From assembly GCA_020630795.1 (NCBI GenBank), contig JAHDIK010000009.1, positions 1 through 64,000 on the forward strand: 64,000 bases of DNA, read 5' to 3'. Below the pieces are notes generated by a model. The model was not told the origin of the DNA. It did not search any database and saw nothing but the letters and a program-made list of their open reading frames with translations. The stretch comes from Colwellia sp. (GTDB lineage: Bacteria; Pseudomonadota; Gammaproteobacteria; Enterobacterales; Alteromonadaceae). Positions within the stretch are counted from its first letter, which is position 1; every line of letters starts with the position of its first letter. Positions 18,681 through 27,583 of the stretch are shown here, piece after piece. The position numbers were made by a program, and so were the translations under genes.

Positions 18681-20024
18681 ATGTCGTTTAAAAAATTCTT
18701 TAAAATGTTGGGCTGGATATTATTATTCAGCCTTTTTATTTTGATTGTGATCAGCTTTTTTGCATTACAATCTAGTCCTCATATTGTTAACCAACATACT
18801 GTAGATGTTAAAGCGGCTACACAAAGTAAAGTAGCGGCTAAGCGGTTAATTGAGTCAGTAAAAAGTCAACGACAACCTGTCATGCTTGAATTATCTCAAC
18901 ATGAAGCGAATGGCTTGAGTGCGCTGGCAAATAGAGCACTTCCTCAGTTAATTTCAAACGTTTCGATAAGCTCGAAACAAGCTGTTGTAGACATATCTAT
19001 AGCGTTACCTTTTCCAAAAATTGTTCGTTACCTTAATGTGTCTGGTGTTATATCTCCTTCTGAGCAAGGCTTAAAATTAGGTAAGGTCGATATTGGAGAT
19101 TTATCTCTCTCAGGTGATACGTTAGTGTCGATGGCCGCTTGGGTTATTGATATGTTTGTGCAAGATGAGTTAGGTACAAACTTAGTCGAGATGATTCAAT
19201 GGGTTAAGTTGTCAGATGGTAATATCAAAACTAGTTTAGCCGTTCCTCAAGATATGACTAAATTAAACGATGATTCTTCAGCGCTATTAGACTTACGAGA
19301 TAAGTTGTCGTTATTCGGAGATGTTGAACACATTCGTTTTTATTATCGATATCTAGTGAGTTCAATTGACTCATCAGGAGCATACACATCAACAACCTTG
19401 CCTTACTACGTTCAACAAATGTTTTTAGCTGCAAAAAAACAATCTGAATTAAACTTCATACGTTCAGGAGAGTCACTAGCGGTTAAGGAAAATCATGCAG
19501 CACTTATGGCATTGTCTTTATACTTTGGTGCAGATTCATTTGAATTGTTAGTTGGTGATGTTTCTCAGTTAACACCAAAGCAGAGCAGTAAAAGACGAAT
19601 GTTACAAAGTAGTGTAACGCTTAAAAATAGGGTCGACCTGCAAAAACATTTCATGTACTCGGTTGCGTTACAGTTATTTGGTAACACAACGGCTAGCGAT
19701 ACAATTGGAGAGTTTAAAGAGTTTTTAGACAGTAACCCTGGCGGAAGTGGCTTTAGCTTTGCCGATTTAACTGCCGACAGGGCTGGAACTCGGTTAGCCC
19801 AATTGGCAACAGAATCGGAAAACTCTGCAGAAATGGTGCAATTTAAATTAACTCAGAAACTAGAAGAAGAAGACTTTATGCCTGACGTAACAGATATTCC
19901 AGAAGGAATATCTGCAGAGAATTTTGAAAAAGAATACGGAAATGTTAATTCAAGTAATTATCAAACAATGTTGTTCTTTATTGATAGCCAGTTAGCAGGG
20001 TTAACTCTATATGAAACAGAGTAA
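18681..20024 (+). CDS. Conserved hypothetical membrane-anchored protein
   Basis: A 447-aa protein of unknown function. One membrane helix (about 10-29) after a basic N-terminus makes it a signal-anchored periplasmic protein. The remainder mixes beta strands (VSISSKQAVVDISIALPF, LNVSGVISPSEQGLKLGKVDIGDLSLSG) resembling lipid- or scaffold-associated AsmA-like folds, then helices. No catalytic motif is visible. It is 39 bases after dcd and may be the third gene of that unit. Confidence 0.7.
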   Translation: MSFKKFFKMLGWILLFSLFILIVISFFALQSSPHIVNQHTVDVKAATQSKVAAKRLIESVKSQRQPVMLELSQHEANGLSALANRALPQLISNVSISSKQAVVDISIALPFPKIVRYLNVSGVISPSEQGLKLGKVDIGDLSLSGDTLVSMAAWVIDMFVQDELGTNLVEMIQWVKLSDGNIKTSLAVPQDMTKLNDDSSALLDLRDKLSLFGDVEHIRFYYRYLVSSIDSSGAYTSTTLPYYVQQMFLAAKKQSELNFIRSGESLAVKENHAALMALSLYFGADSFELLVGDVSQLTPKQSSKRRMLQSSVTLKNRVDLQKHFMYSVALQLFGNTTASDTIGEFKEFLDSNPGGSGFSFADLTADRAGTRLAQLATESENSAEMVQFKLTQKLEEEDFMPDVTDIPEGISAENFEKEYGNVNSSNYQTMLFFIDSQLAGLTLYETE

Positions 20025-20068
20025 GCTTAGCGGCTTTAAGTGAATTAGTTATATTTTACATTTCAGTA

Positions 20069-20383
20069 TCAATGGTATGTGTTAAACCTTTCTTCACTAT
20101 CAAAAACGATATGTTGTTCTGTTTTTTTAGGTGTAATTGATAAACTTTTTAACGTGTGGATTATATCTTGTTTAATGGTTGATAAATCGCCATTTTGTTC
20201 CGCAACTTGAATGTTTTCATGTGAGTAAAATACGCAAATAATTTTAATGCTTTGATTTAGTTTTGCATAATTAACCGTATGCGTTAGCCACATAAACCCT
20301 TGGATACTTTCTTTAAAGTGTTCACAGTTCACGGTGAGCTTTTTAATAAGTTGTTTTTCTAGCTGTTTATCTTGTTTATTCAT
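20069..20383 (-). CDS. Small conserved cytoplasmic protein, unknown function
   Basis: A 104-aa charged protein with pattern CEHFKESIQGFMWLTHTVNYAKLNQSIKIICVF. From memory, very similar proteins are common in marine gammaproteobacteria and are often mislabelled Fis-family regulators; I see no helix-turn-helix, so I do not adopt that label. It converges with the preceding gene (44 bases between stops) and is divergent from the DUF885 lipoprotein gene. Confidence 0.65.
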   Translation of the reverse strand: MNKQDKQLEKQLIKKLTVNCEHFKESIQGFMWLTHTVNYAKLNQSIKIICVFYSHENIQVAEQNGDLSTIKQDIIHTLKSLSITPKKTEQHIVFDSEERFNTYH

Positions 20384-20523
20384 CTCTTTTTTGTTTCTTT
20401 ATTTTATGATTCTGCTTAATTGTATTATATCAGTGATACAGTCGAAATATGTGCGTTAGCCTGAATTCGTATCTGTTGTCTGTAATAATTACTTTTAAAA
20501 AACATGAAATAAAGAGAGTGTTC

Positions 20524-22296
20524 ATGAAAACATTGATTACCTTTGTACTTTTATTGTTAACTGTGTCGTGTGCAAATCACGAAACGATTACTGACAAGAG
20601 TATAAGTAGCTCAACATCAAAACTTGATGCAATAATAGATAAATACCAACAATACTACGAAAATCAAAGCCCTTTTAACAAGCTCGAAGTAGGCGGGAAT
20701 AACGCAAAATTACCCGATTTAAGCGCAAGTAAGTTAAAGAATGATCATGATGCATTACGCCTAATATATGATGAATTATTGACGATTAAGCCGTTAATCT
20801 TGCCAACCACAAAGCAAATTGATCACTCTGTATTACGTTACAAAATTAAAAACGCTCTCGATAATTACACAAATAAAGAACATTACATGCCGTTAACGGC
20901 TGAATCTGGATTTCATGCGCATATTAGTTTTATTAATCGTATGGTTAGTTTCAAAACAGAGCAAGACTATCTTGATTACATTGCCCGTTTAAATGAAATT
21001 CCACGTTACTTTTCTCAGCAACAGGCATGGATGAAGAAAGGGATAGAAGCAGGAATTACACAACCTAAAGTGGTGCTTGAAGGTTTTGAAGAATCTATTA
21101 AAGCCTTTATTAAAAAAGATGTTACGAAAAGTGCGTATTTTTTACCGTTTAAGCGGTTGCCTGAGTATATAAGTGAAAACGCACGTGCGAATTTAATTTC
21201 ACAAGCAAAAGCAGCATTAGCAAACAGCGTAATGCCAAGCTACCAAAATTATTATTCTTTTTTTGTAAACGAATATAAACCTAATGCACGCGACAATATC
21301 GCGTCTACATCGTTACCCAACGGTGAAAATTATTACAACAACAGAGTTAAACATTATTCAACACTAGCGTTAAGTTATGACGAAATTCATGACATTGGTT
21401 TAAGTGAAGTAAAGCGCATTCGGACTGAAATGAATGAAATAATTAAAGAGGTAGGTTTTATTGGCAGCTTCGCCGACTTTGTTAATTTTTTGCGTACTGA
21501 TCCTCAGTTCTATGCAAAAACGCCAGAAGAATTACTCAAAGAAGCATCGTTCATAGCGAAAAAGATGGACGCTAAATTACCTGCTTTGTTTAAAACCCTT
21601 CCGCGAACACCATACGGTGTTATTGAAGTTCCAGCTAACATTGCTCCTAAATATACTACTGGACGTTATTCAGGCCCTTCAAGAGATGATCAACCAGGAA
21701 ATTACTGGGTGAACACTTATCGTTTAGATCGTAGACCATTATATGTTTTAGAAGCATTAACATTACACGAAGCGGTTCCTGGGCATCATTTACAAAACTC
21801 TATTGCACGTGAAATGAAAGATGTACCTAAGTTTAGAACTCAAACGTATATTTCTGCGTTTGGCGAAGGGTGGGGATTGTATTCTGAGTACTTGGGTGTT
21901 GAAGCAGGCTTTTATCAAAGTCCATATAGTCAGTTTGGGCGTTTAACCTATGAGATGTGGCGAGCATGTAGGCTAGTTGTTGATACAGGAATGCACGCTA
22001 AAGGTTGGTCGCGCGATAAGGCGATGGACTATTTAGCAAGTAATACTGCTTTATCTTTACACAATGTAAAAACTGAAATTGACCGTTATATTTCGTGGCC
22101 AGCACAGGCGCTTTCATACAAATTGGGTGAGTTAACCATTAAAAAGTTAAGAGCAGAAGCTGAAGAAAAACTAGGTGAAAACTTTGATATAAGAGAGTTT
22201 CATGATCGTATTCTCGAAAATGGTTCTATGCCTTTATCTATGCTTGAGCAAGTAATTAACGCGTATATACAAACCGAAGTATCTAAACTTAACTAG
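20524..22296 (+). CDS. DUF885-family metallopeptidase-like lipoprotein
   Basis: A 590-aa secreted protein. Starting at ATG 20524 (AAAGAGAG six bases upstream) it has a lipoprotein signal with lipobox TVSC (Cys17). The DUF885 hallmark LHEAVPGHHLQ occurs near 413-423, an HExxxGH zinc-site variant, with a downstream FGEGWGLYSEYLG carrying the third ligand Glu, as in M32/M3-like gluzincins. An ORF reading upstream to 20449 is open but lacks a signal. Family members are thought to be peptidases of the envelope; the substrate is unknown. It is a single gene. Confidence 0.85.
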   Translation: MKTLITFVLLLLTVSCANHETITDKSISSSTSKLDAIIDKYQQYYENQSPFNKLEVGGNNAKLPDLSASKLKNDHDALRLIYDELLTIKPLILPTTKQIDHSVLRYKIKNALDNYTNKEHYMPLTAESGFHAHISFINRMVSFKTEQDYLDYIARLNEIPRYFSQQQAWMKKGIEAGITQPKVVLEGFEESIKAFIKKDVTKSAYFLPFKRLPEYISENARANLISQAKAALANSVMPSYQNYYSFFVNEYKPNARDNIASTSLPNGENYYNNRVKHYSTLALSYDEIHDIGLSEVKRIRTEMNEIIKEVGFIGSFADFVNFLRTDPQFYAKTPEELLKEASFIAKKMDAKLPALFKTLPRTPYGVIEVPANIAPKYTTGRYSGPSRDDQPGNYWVNTYRLDRRPLYVLEALTLHEAVPGHHLQNSIAREMKDVPKFRTQTYISAFGEGWGLYSEYLGVEAGFYQSPYSQFGRLTYEMWRACRLVVDTGMHAKGWSRDKAMDYLASNTALSLHNVKTEIDRYISWPAQALSYKLGELTIKKLRAEAEEKLGENFDIREFHDRILENGSMPLSMLEQVINAYIQTEVSKLN

Positions 22297-22333
22297 AGTC
22301 TGTTGACCTTTTGAGATTAATTTTTGTTTGACA

Positions 22334-22487
22334 TAAAAGCGTTTTAATCAAAGGAGTAGTATTTAGCCTAGTCATTCTAAGCAAATACTACTTCACGAAG
22401 AGTAAAGCGCTTTTAGCCGAATCCTTCAAAGAGTATTTGTCGATCCTTTCTACTGCGTTACACCTTTTTATGTGGAACAACCACATT
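22334..22487 (-). repeat. Dispersed intergenic repeat, copy B, with nested inverted repeats
   Basis: The 321-base gap between the DUF885 gene and gluconokinase holds a structured element. Outer arms TAAAAGCG (22334-22341) / CGCTTTTA (22408-22415) enclose inner arms AGTAGTATTT (22355-22364) / AAATACTACT (22383-22392). A further hairpin, ATGTGG / CCACAT with loop AACAA (22470-22486), lies in the core 22445-22487, which matches copy A at 5526-5569 when read on the minus strand. There is no T run, so it is not a terminator. A nominal frame over this region looks non-coding. Confidence 0.5.
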
Positions 22488-22617
22488 ATAAAGGCGCGGC
22501 CTTGTATAAATCTCAATCCCTCTTTGAATAATAAAACTATCTTCGTATTAATTTTACGGGTAAATTTAGGTCCTAAATCAAAACGTTTAATGAATCGTGA
22601 TCAAAAAGGTATTTATT

Positions 22618-23133
22618 ATGACCAAGCCAAGTATTATTGTGATGGGCGTATCAGGCTCTGGAAAATCAACTATTGCAGAGCAACTGGCGAATAAGCTTAA
22701 TGTTACGTTTGTTGATGGAGATGACCTACACCCAGAAGAAAATATAAACAAAATGGCGAACGGTACTCCGTTAAACGACGATGATAGAAAACCTTGGTTG
22801 CAAAAAATTCATGACTTAATTGCTGATCACCAAAATACCGGTGAGGGTATTGTTGTAGTGTGTTCGTCACTAAAGAAAATCTACCGAGATCAATTAAGAG
22901 GGACTTCAACAAAAGCTATTGACGGACTACAGTTTGTTTATTTATCTGGTTCTTATGAGTTGATTTTAGGTCGTATGGAAGCTAGAGAAGGACACTTTAT
23001 GAAAGCCGATATGTTGAAAAGCCAGTTTAGTACCCTTGAAATTCCACTCGAAGATGAACCAGACGTAATCACGGTAAGTATTGATAATACTCTTTCACAT
23101 ATTGTTGACGAGGCGTATAACAGGGTTAATTAA
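22618..23133 (+). CDS. gntK: Gluconokinase
   Basis: Phosphorylates D-gluconate to 6-phosphogluconate, feeding the Entner-Doudoroff and pentose-phosphate routes. The 171-aa protein has Walker A GVSGSGKST (10-18), the DGDDLHPEENINKMANGTPLNDDDRKPWL block typical of GntK/IdnK, VVCSSLKKIYRDQLR, and REGHFMKADMLKSQF in the lid. I chose ATG 22618 because AAAAGG lies eight bases upstream; a GTG seven codons earlier is possible. No GntR regulator, permease or dehydratase gene is adjacent, so it stands alone downstream of the repeat element. Confidence 0.93.
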   Translation: MTKPSIIVMGVSGSGKSTIAEQLANKLNVTFVDGDDLHPEENINKMANGTPLNDDDRKPWLQKIHDLIADHQNTGEGIVVVCSSLKKIYRDQLRGTSTKAIDGLQFVYLSGSYELILGRMEAREGHFMKADMLKSQFSTLEIPLEDEPDVITVSIDNTLSHIVDEAYNRVN

Positions 23134-23256
23134 TTGTCTCCCTTATGTATTCTACTTACTTCTCTTCATTCTAGTTATTCAACTGTCTTTTAAGGCTTTT
23201 ATGTCTTAACTGATATTAATCCTAATCTTTGTTTCTTGTGTTATTTGAATCCTCTG

Positions 23257-23273
23257 CTGACAGTAATTGTCAG
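23257..23273. promoter_or_regulatory. Candidate operator, CTGACA-N5-TGTCAG dyad
   Basis: Perfect 6-base inverted repeat with a 5-base spacer, 63 bases before the start of the monooxygenase-fold gene that is coupled to a WYL-type regulator. The right arm contains TTGTCA, which could be a -35 box with a poor -10 (TAGTGT) 17 bases downstream. A repressor bound here would block it. Autoregulation by the downstream regulator is an inference. Confidence 0.4.
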
Positions 23274-23335
23274 TAGGGATCATGAATAATAGTGTTTCTT
23301 GAAGGAGTTTATTAACTAAAACAGTAAGGAATATT

Positions 23336-23662
23336 ATGCAAGTCGTAGAAGTTATTACGTTCAAAGCGAAAGCCGGTGTTACTCAGTTAGATGTGATTGA
23401 AGCCAATAAAGAAGCATTAAACGATCTAGAAAAGCTTAATGGATTTTTATATCGGTCTTTATCGTTTAATCAAGAGTCTGAAACGTGGACTGATGTAGTG
23501 TACTGGGAAAACAAAGAGATAGCTAAAAAAGCTGGCGATCTATTTTTTCAGTCAACAGCATGTCAAAACTTGATGGATATTATTGAAAAAGAATCGACCC
23601 ATATGCAGCTTAGCGATATTCTGTATTCATCGGAATGTAGCGAAAGTAAAAATAGTGGCTAA
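23336..23662 (+). CDS. Dimeric alpha/beta-barrel (antibiotic-biosynthesis-monooxygenase-like) protein
   Basis: A 108-aa protein of the ABM/ferredoxin-like fold: strand VVEVITFKAKAG, helix QLDVIEANKEALNDLEKLNG, strands FLYRSLSFNQESETWTDVVYWEN, then helix EIAKKAGDLFFQS. Proteins of this fold are often small stress enzymes or heme/quinone-related monooxygenases; no specific reaction is assigned. AAGGA lies five bases before ATG. The stop overlaps the GTG start of the regulator gene by eight bases, so the two are co-translated. Confidence 0.75.
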   Translation: MQVVEVITFKAKAGVTQLDVIEANKEALNDLEKLNGFLYRSLSFNQESETWTDVVYWENKEIAKKAGDLFFQSTACQNLMDIIEKESTHMQLSDILYSSECSESKNSG

Positions 23663-24386
23663 AGCGGATCGATTATTAACAATAATTACGTTACTTAAAG
23701 GACGACGCACTGTAATAACAGCGCGTCAACTTGCCGAGGTTGTTGAAACATCAGAAAGAACGATTTATCGCGATATTCAAGTGTTACTTGATACTGGCTT
23801 TCCCATTGAAGGAGAAGCTGGAGTAGGTTATAGATTGCAGCCCGGTTTTGAAATTCCGCCCATCATGTTTACGGCAGAGCAATTGCTCGCCGTGCAACTG
23901 GGTTTAAAGATGGTAAAAGGTTGGACCGATAGAGATTTAGCTTTGGCGGCTGAAGATGCTCGGCTAAAAATTGAAGCGATTTTACCAGAACGGCTCAAGC
24001 AAACTGACCCTGAGAAGAACGTCATTGTTCCGGCGTATTATATTAACTCTCCAGCCTCTGATATTTCACTCGTTATTCGTAAAGCGATTAAAAGTAACAT
24101 GGGATTAACGTTGGAATATACTCGAGCCGATGGTGAGTTTTCCAATCGAGTCGTACAACCGTTAGGTCTTGTGTTTTGGGGACAAAAGTGGACCTTAATT
24201 GCGTTTTGTTTATTGAGGGATGAGTACAGAGAGTTTCGGTTGGATCGTATTCAACACATCAATGTAAATAATCAACCTGCTGTTATCCGAACCGATATTA
24301 GCCTTGATGATTATATTCAAAAAATTAAAGAAAAACATGCGCGAAAAGCGTGCGACAAAACGATTGAAAGCCCAAAAGCAATGTAA
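23655..24386 (+). CDS. YafY-type transcriptional regulator (HTH plus WYL domain)
   Basis: A 243-aa DNA-binding regulator. An N-terminal winged helix (ADRLLTIITLLKGRRTVITARQLAEVVETSERTIYRDI, about 3-40) is followed by the family signature GFPIEGEAGVGYRLQPGFEIPPIMFT and a C-terminal ligand-sensing WYL-like domain (about 135-220: LTLEYTRADGE...RVVQPLGLVFWGQKWTLIAFC...FRLDRI). The GTG at 23655 starts the conserved segment and overlaps the preceding gene; a longer frame to 23583 lies entirely inside that gene and is less likely. It probably controls the preceding gene through the dyad at 23257-23273. Confidence 0.85.
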   Translation: MAKADRLLTIITLLKGRRTVITARQLAEVVETSERTIYRDIQVLLDTGFPIEGEAGVGYRLQPGFEIPPIMFTAEQLLAVQLGLKMVKGWTDRDLALAAEDARLKIEAILPERLKQTDPEKNVIVPAYYINSPASDISLVIRKAIKSNMGLTLEYTRADGEFSNRVVQPLGLVFWGQKWTLIAFCLLRDEYREFRLDRIQHINVNNQPAVIRTDISLDDYIQKIKEKHARKACDKTIESPKAM

Positions 24387-24407
24387 AGGTATAAGTAAAA
24401 TTTGTCG

Positions 24408-25688
24408 TTAGTTTGTACATGGCGTTTTTGCACATATACGGTCTAGGTACTCTTGTCTTGCCTGTTCCATTTGATTTTGAGCTTGTTTAATATTTGGAGA
24501 ATCTAAAAAATTTTTCCAAATGGCGAGGTTTTGTAAGCCAAATGTTTTTTCTACTTCTCGGTCATAAAATAAGGTAAGCCCATCAGCGTCTTTAAGTATA
24601 TCTAACGCTGTTTTTGATGTTCCTTCAATGGCAGTATTTGACTTTACGTTAACGGGTAATTGTTTAATCGCAAAGTTATGAACGGTTTGTACGTCTTTGT
24701 CAGCCATAAAAGCGATAAACTCTTTTGCTGCCACGGGTGATTGAGAGTGCGCAGAAACAGCGATTACATCAATGGGAGAAACCTGAACCTTGGCCTGATG
24801 AGTATTGATCACTGGAAACTCAAAAAAACCAATATCTTTACGTACAAAATCAGGTAAAAAATTCTCATAGCCGCTGCCAGCTAATATTACAGCGGTTTTT
24901 TCTCTGTGTAGCATCGGCAAGCCGCCCGTTAATGTTTTAGTTTTATGGACAGCATTAAAGTACTTAGCGTCTATGAGGCCTTTTAAGTAACTTAGTACCA
25001 TGGCAATTTTTTCATTGTGTCCGCTAATTTGTCCGTTTACAAATCGATTATGGAAGGTCGCACCGTTTAATCTTAAATTTAAGTATTCAAACCAGTTACC
25101 AATTGGCCATGGGTTTTTAGTACCAATAAATATAGGATCGACACCTTTGCTTTTTACTGTTTTTAATAAGGTTAGAAACTGCTCCCAGTTTGTTGGAACC
25201 GACAAATTATGCTGTTCAAAAAACGGTTTTTTGTAGTAAAAACCCCATAAGTAGTATGAAAATGGAACGGCGTAAATATCATTATTATGGGTTACTACGC
25301 GCTGCATTGCTGGCGTAAAATTGTCTGCTAAACGACGATCGTTCCATATATCAGTAATAGGTAATAAGTTTTTATTTGCTACCGCTTGGTTGAGACGTTC
25401 ACCTGCATGCATGATTACAATATCAAAATCACTTTCTTTAGATAAAATATGGTTTAAGTTACGTTTGAATGCTCGGTCGCTTTGCAGTTGTACTTTGATT
25501 TTTATGTTGGGGTAAATAAGCTCAAAATCTTTAGCGATTTTTTGATACGCAGTGTTTATTACGCCGTTTTGTCCGTTTCCGGTTATTTTTAAGGTAGTGG
25601 CTGGGATTGCATATACGTTATTGCAAACAAGAATTGCACTGAGTAGTGATAAGAAAACAGCAAAATCGCTGAAAAGTTTATACAACAT
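24408..25688 (-). CDS. Orphan extracellular solute-binding protein (family 1, sugar type)
   Basis: A 426-aa periplasmic binding protein resembling the MalE/UgpB family. A signal peptide ends at about residue 27 (NNVYA). Family features are the LKITGNGQNGVINTAYQKIAKDFE opening, DFDIVIMHAGERL, AVPFSYYLWGFYYKKPFFEQHNLSVPTNWEQFL and the hydrophobic second-lobe helices. No permease or ATPase gene is next to it, so it may feed a distant transporter or act as a sensor domain partner. It converges with the WYL regulator (21 bases between stops). Confidence 0.85.
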   Translation of the reverse strand: MLYKLFSDFAVFLSLLSAILVCNNVYAIPATTLKITGNGQNGVINTAYQKIAKDFELIYPNIKIKVQLQSDRAFKRNLNHILSKESDFDIVIMHAGERLNQAVANKNLLPITDIWNDRRLADNFTPAMQRVVTHNNDIYAVPFSYYLWGFYYKKPFFEQHNLSVPTNWEQFLTLLKTVKSKGVDPIFIGTKNPWPIGNWFEYLNLRLNGATFHNRFVNGQISGHNEKIAMVLSYLKGLIDAKYFNAVHKTKTLTGGLPMLHREKTAVILAGSGYENFLPDFVRKDIGFFEFPVINTHQAKVQVSPIDVIAVSAHSQSPVAAKEFIAFMADKDVQTVHNFAIKQLPVNVKSNTAIEGTSKTALDILKDADGLTLFYDREVEKTFGLQNLAIWKNFLDSPNIKQAQNQMEQARQEYLDRICAKTPCTN

Positions 25689-25902
25689 ATTTTTCTCAAC
25701 AGAGTGTGTTTGAATATCCCTATAAAGTTTGATTATGTTTAATGGATTAAGTCTAATATAAATATAGCAGCAGAGTGTTAGATTTTCCTTGATGCTTGAT
25801 AATTTTTTAGGTGAAATTTTTTTCGAATGTTATTCAATGTATTAGAATGTGAAAATTAATTTATTGTAACTTTTGTTACGTGATGATTGACATGGGGGCA
25901 GT

Positions 25903-25995
25903 GTGAAGAGGTTAAACAATGAAGCAACTTATGCAGTAATGTTTTATTTTTCTGCTGTGTTAATCATGGGTATTAGCAGAATACCCACTACATAA
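25903..25995 (+). CDS. Possible 30-residue single-pass membrane miniprotein
   Basis: In the 325-base gap between two leftward genes, a GTG-started frame encodes 30 residues: basic start MKRLNNEA, a hydrophobic stretch YAVMFYFSAVLIMGI, and a short polar end. GGGGG lies four bases upstream as a possible ribosome site. A GGGTATT / AATACCC hairpin covers its end (25968-25986). Such a small frame can occur by chance; the hydrophobic profile and the site upstream are the only support. The rest of the gap shows nothing recognisable. Confidence 0.22.
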   Translation: MKRLNNEATYAVMFYFSAVLIMGISRIPTT

Positions 25996-26013
25996 GTTAC
26001 TTATTTTGAATCT

Positions 26014-26634
26014 TTATTGATTCTTAGGCACGTCTTCATACCAGTCTGTCATATCATCGTACATTTCACCTTTCATCAAATAACCTACTGATTTGTGGTA
26101 AATCTTGATATCGTGAAATGGGTCTGTAAGGATTTTGGTAAACCATACTAATCCAGATTGAACACTCATTAATTTAAATAGGTGAACGGTTCTAAATACA
26201 ACAGCTCCAAAGCCAATCACTAACCATAGAATGGCCATATTGTTAATAAAGCTCATTATCTCTGTGTGCTCTTGCATCATGCCAAAGAATGATGGTTCAA
26301 AATACAGAATAACAGGAGTAGCTGCCCAAATTGCAATTAATATAACCTTACGTTGTAAATTGTAACCCACTTTAACGCTTTCTTTGTGTTCATGAGTGGC
26401 TTTGTTCACCTCATCGTATGTTTTTGGCTCAAAAAAGAAGTGACCCGTTTGGCGCAGCACCATTGCCAATAACCAACCTACTAAAGCAGCCGCAGCGGGA
26501 TAGAAGAAAAGCAATACATAACTTGCTAAAAAACAACAAGCGCTAAGTAGGTGTAAAAATTGATTAATGCGGTTGTGGTGATAAAAACGGTGGTCGTCCC
26601 AGCGTTGTTTTTGTAACTCTTCAAAAAATTTCAT
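26014..26634 (-). CDS. Mpo1/DUF962-like small membrane protein
   Basis: A 206-aa protein with about four membrane helices (about 27-45, 47-62, 95-113, 128-150). His-rich motifs, HHNRINQFLHLLS near 18-31 and RQTGHFFFEPKTYDE near 62-76, recall the DUF962/Mpo1 family, in which a yeast member is an iron-dependent fatty-acid dioxygenase. The resemblance is in motif spacing only, so this is tentative; a fatty-acid hydroxylase-like fold is the alternative. It is 79 bases after the decarboxylase-like gene on the same strand and is likely part of that lipid-related unit. Confidence 0.6.
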   Translation of the reverse strand: MKFFEELQKQRWDDHRFYHHNRINQFLHLLSACCFLASYVLLFFYPAAAALVGWLLAMVLRQTGHFFFEPKTYDEVNKATHEHKESVKVGYNLQRKVILIAIWAATPVILYFEPSFFGMMQEHTEIMSFINNMAILWLVIGFGAVVFRTVHLFKLMSVQSGLVWFTKILTDPFHDIKIYHKSVGYLMKGEMYDDMTDWYEDVPKNQ

Positions 26635-26713
26635 AAATATCCTTGTTTAGTCGTGTTATTGGAGCTTGTTAATCGGTCGTTTTATTCAGTAATGTTCTTA
26701 TTTGTTTAACGTG

Positions 26714-27580
26714 TTATGCGTGGCCTGTGAGCAATGCCTCGCCCATGTTTATTCGTTTACCTACTTCGATACCTTCGCAAAGATTATAATTTTCGGTTGC
26801 AAACAATATGATGGTTGAACCGTGTTGGAAGTAACCCATTTCATCTCCTTTTGAGAATCGAGAACTACATTGAATATGGTTAGGGCCTTTGTATTTAATA
26901 TCTAACGGTTTTGGTAGAAAGTTAAATTTCATACACGCCACTAATATGGCTGCTACAGGAACTAGCGTAATGCTGTTACTCGGGTGGTCTGTTTTTAGTT
27001 CTATAACGGCACGCTCATTTTTACAAAATAGGTTTTCTACGCGCTTGAGTGCAATTGGATTTACATTCCATGTATCACCCGATATGTAGTTAACCTTATT
27101 TACTTTGCAATCAATAGGCGCGTGAAACCTGTGGTACATGCTAGATTTTAATCTGAGCGTTACATACATACCGTTTCTGTATTTTTTATTAAGATGAAAG
27201 TCTGGTATTAAGTCACTTAATTCATACGGAAAGCCCTTTGCTTGAAATACTTGCGTACCATTGATTTTTCCACATTCACCAACAATAGCGTCGCATGGGC
27301 TTGTAACAATGTCTGTTGCGGTATTAACAGGTCGTAAGCCGTCTTTAAGCTCTCGAGTAAAACATTCCTGTAAACTGTTAAACGATTGTTTTTTTGCGTC
27401 TTCAAGTTTTAAGTCTTCTGCGAATAATTTCCATACGTTAATTGACGCTTTAGTTAACAGCGGGTTTTCAATTTTGCTATACCAACCCATAAATTGTGTC
27501 AGTAACCTACGTGGAATTCGGTTAGTAACGAGAAAGTTAAGCTGTTCTTTTGGAGTTAAGGTTTGAGTGAGTTTTGTCAT
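26714..27580 (-). CDS. Phosphatidylserine-decarboxylase family proenzyme
   Basis: A 288-aa member of the pyruvoyl-dependent family that decarboxylates phosphatidylserine to phosphatidylethanolamine. The catalytic set is visible: Asp97 (SPCDA), His153 (YHRFHAP) and the self-cleaving Ser255 in QHGSTIILF, where the usual LGST reads HGST. The shorter length (E. coli Psd is 322 aa), absence of housekeeping neighbours and tight linkage (3 bases) to a PHP/glycosyltransferase gene suggest a pathway-specific paralogue, but it could be the main Psd. I leave the symbol empty for that reason. Confidence 0.8.
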   Translation of the reverse strand: MTKLTQTLTPKEQLNFLVTNRIPRRLLTQFMGWYSKIENPLLTKASINVWKLFAEDLKLEDAKKQSFNSLQECFTRELKDGLRPVNTATDIVTSPCDAIVGECGKINGTQVFQAKGFPYELSDLIPDFHLNKKYRNGMYVTLRLKSSMYHRFHAPIDCKVNKVNYISGDTWNVNPIALKRVENLFCKNERAVIELKTDHPSNSITLVPVAAILVACMKFNFLPKPLDIKYKGPNHIQCSSRFSKGDEMGYFQHGSTIILFATENYNLCEGIEVGKRINMGEALLTGHA

Positions 27581-27583
27581 TAA

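Noticed and set aside
22437-22694. 85-codon frame before gluconokinase
   Set aside because: It overlaps the structured repeat and the start of gntK in another frame. Its sequence does not look like a protein.
25968-25986. GGGTATT/AATACCC hairpin as a terminator
   Set aside because: No T run follows on either strand.
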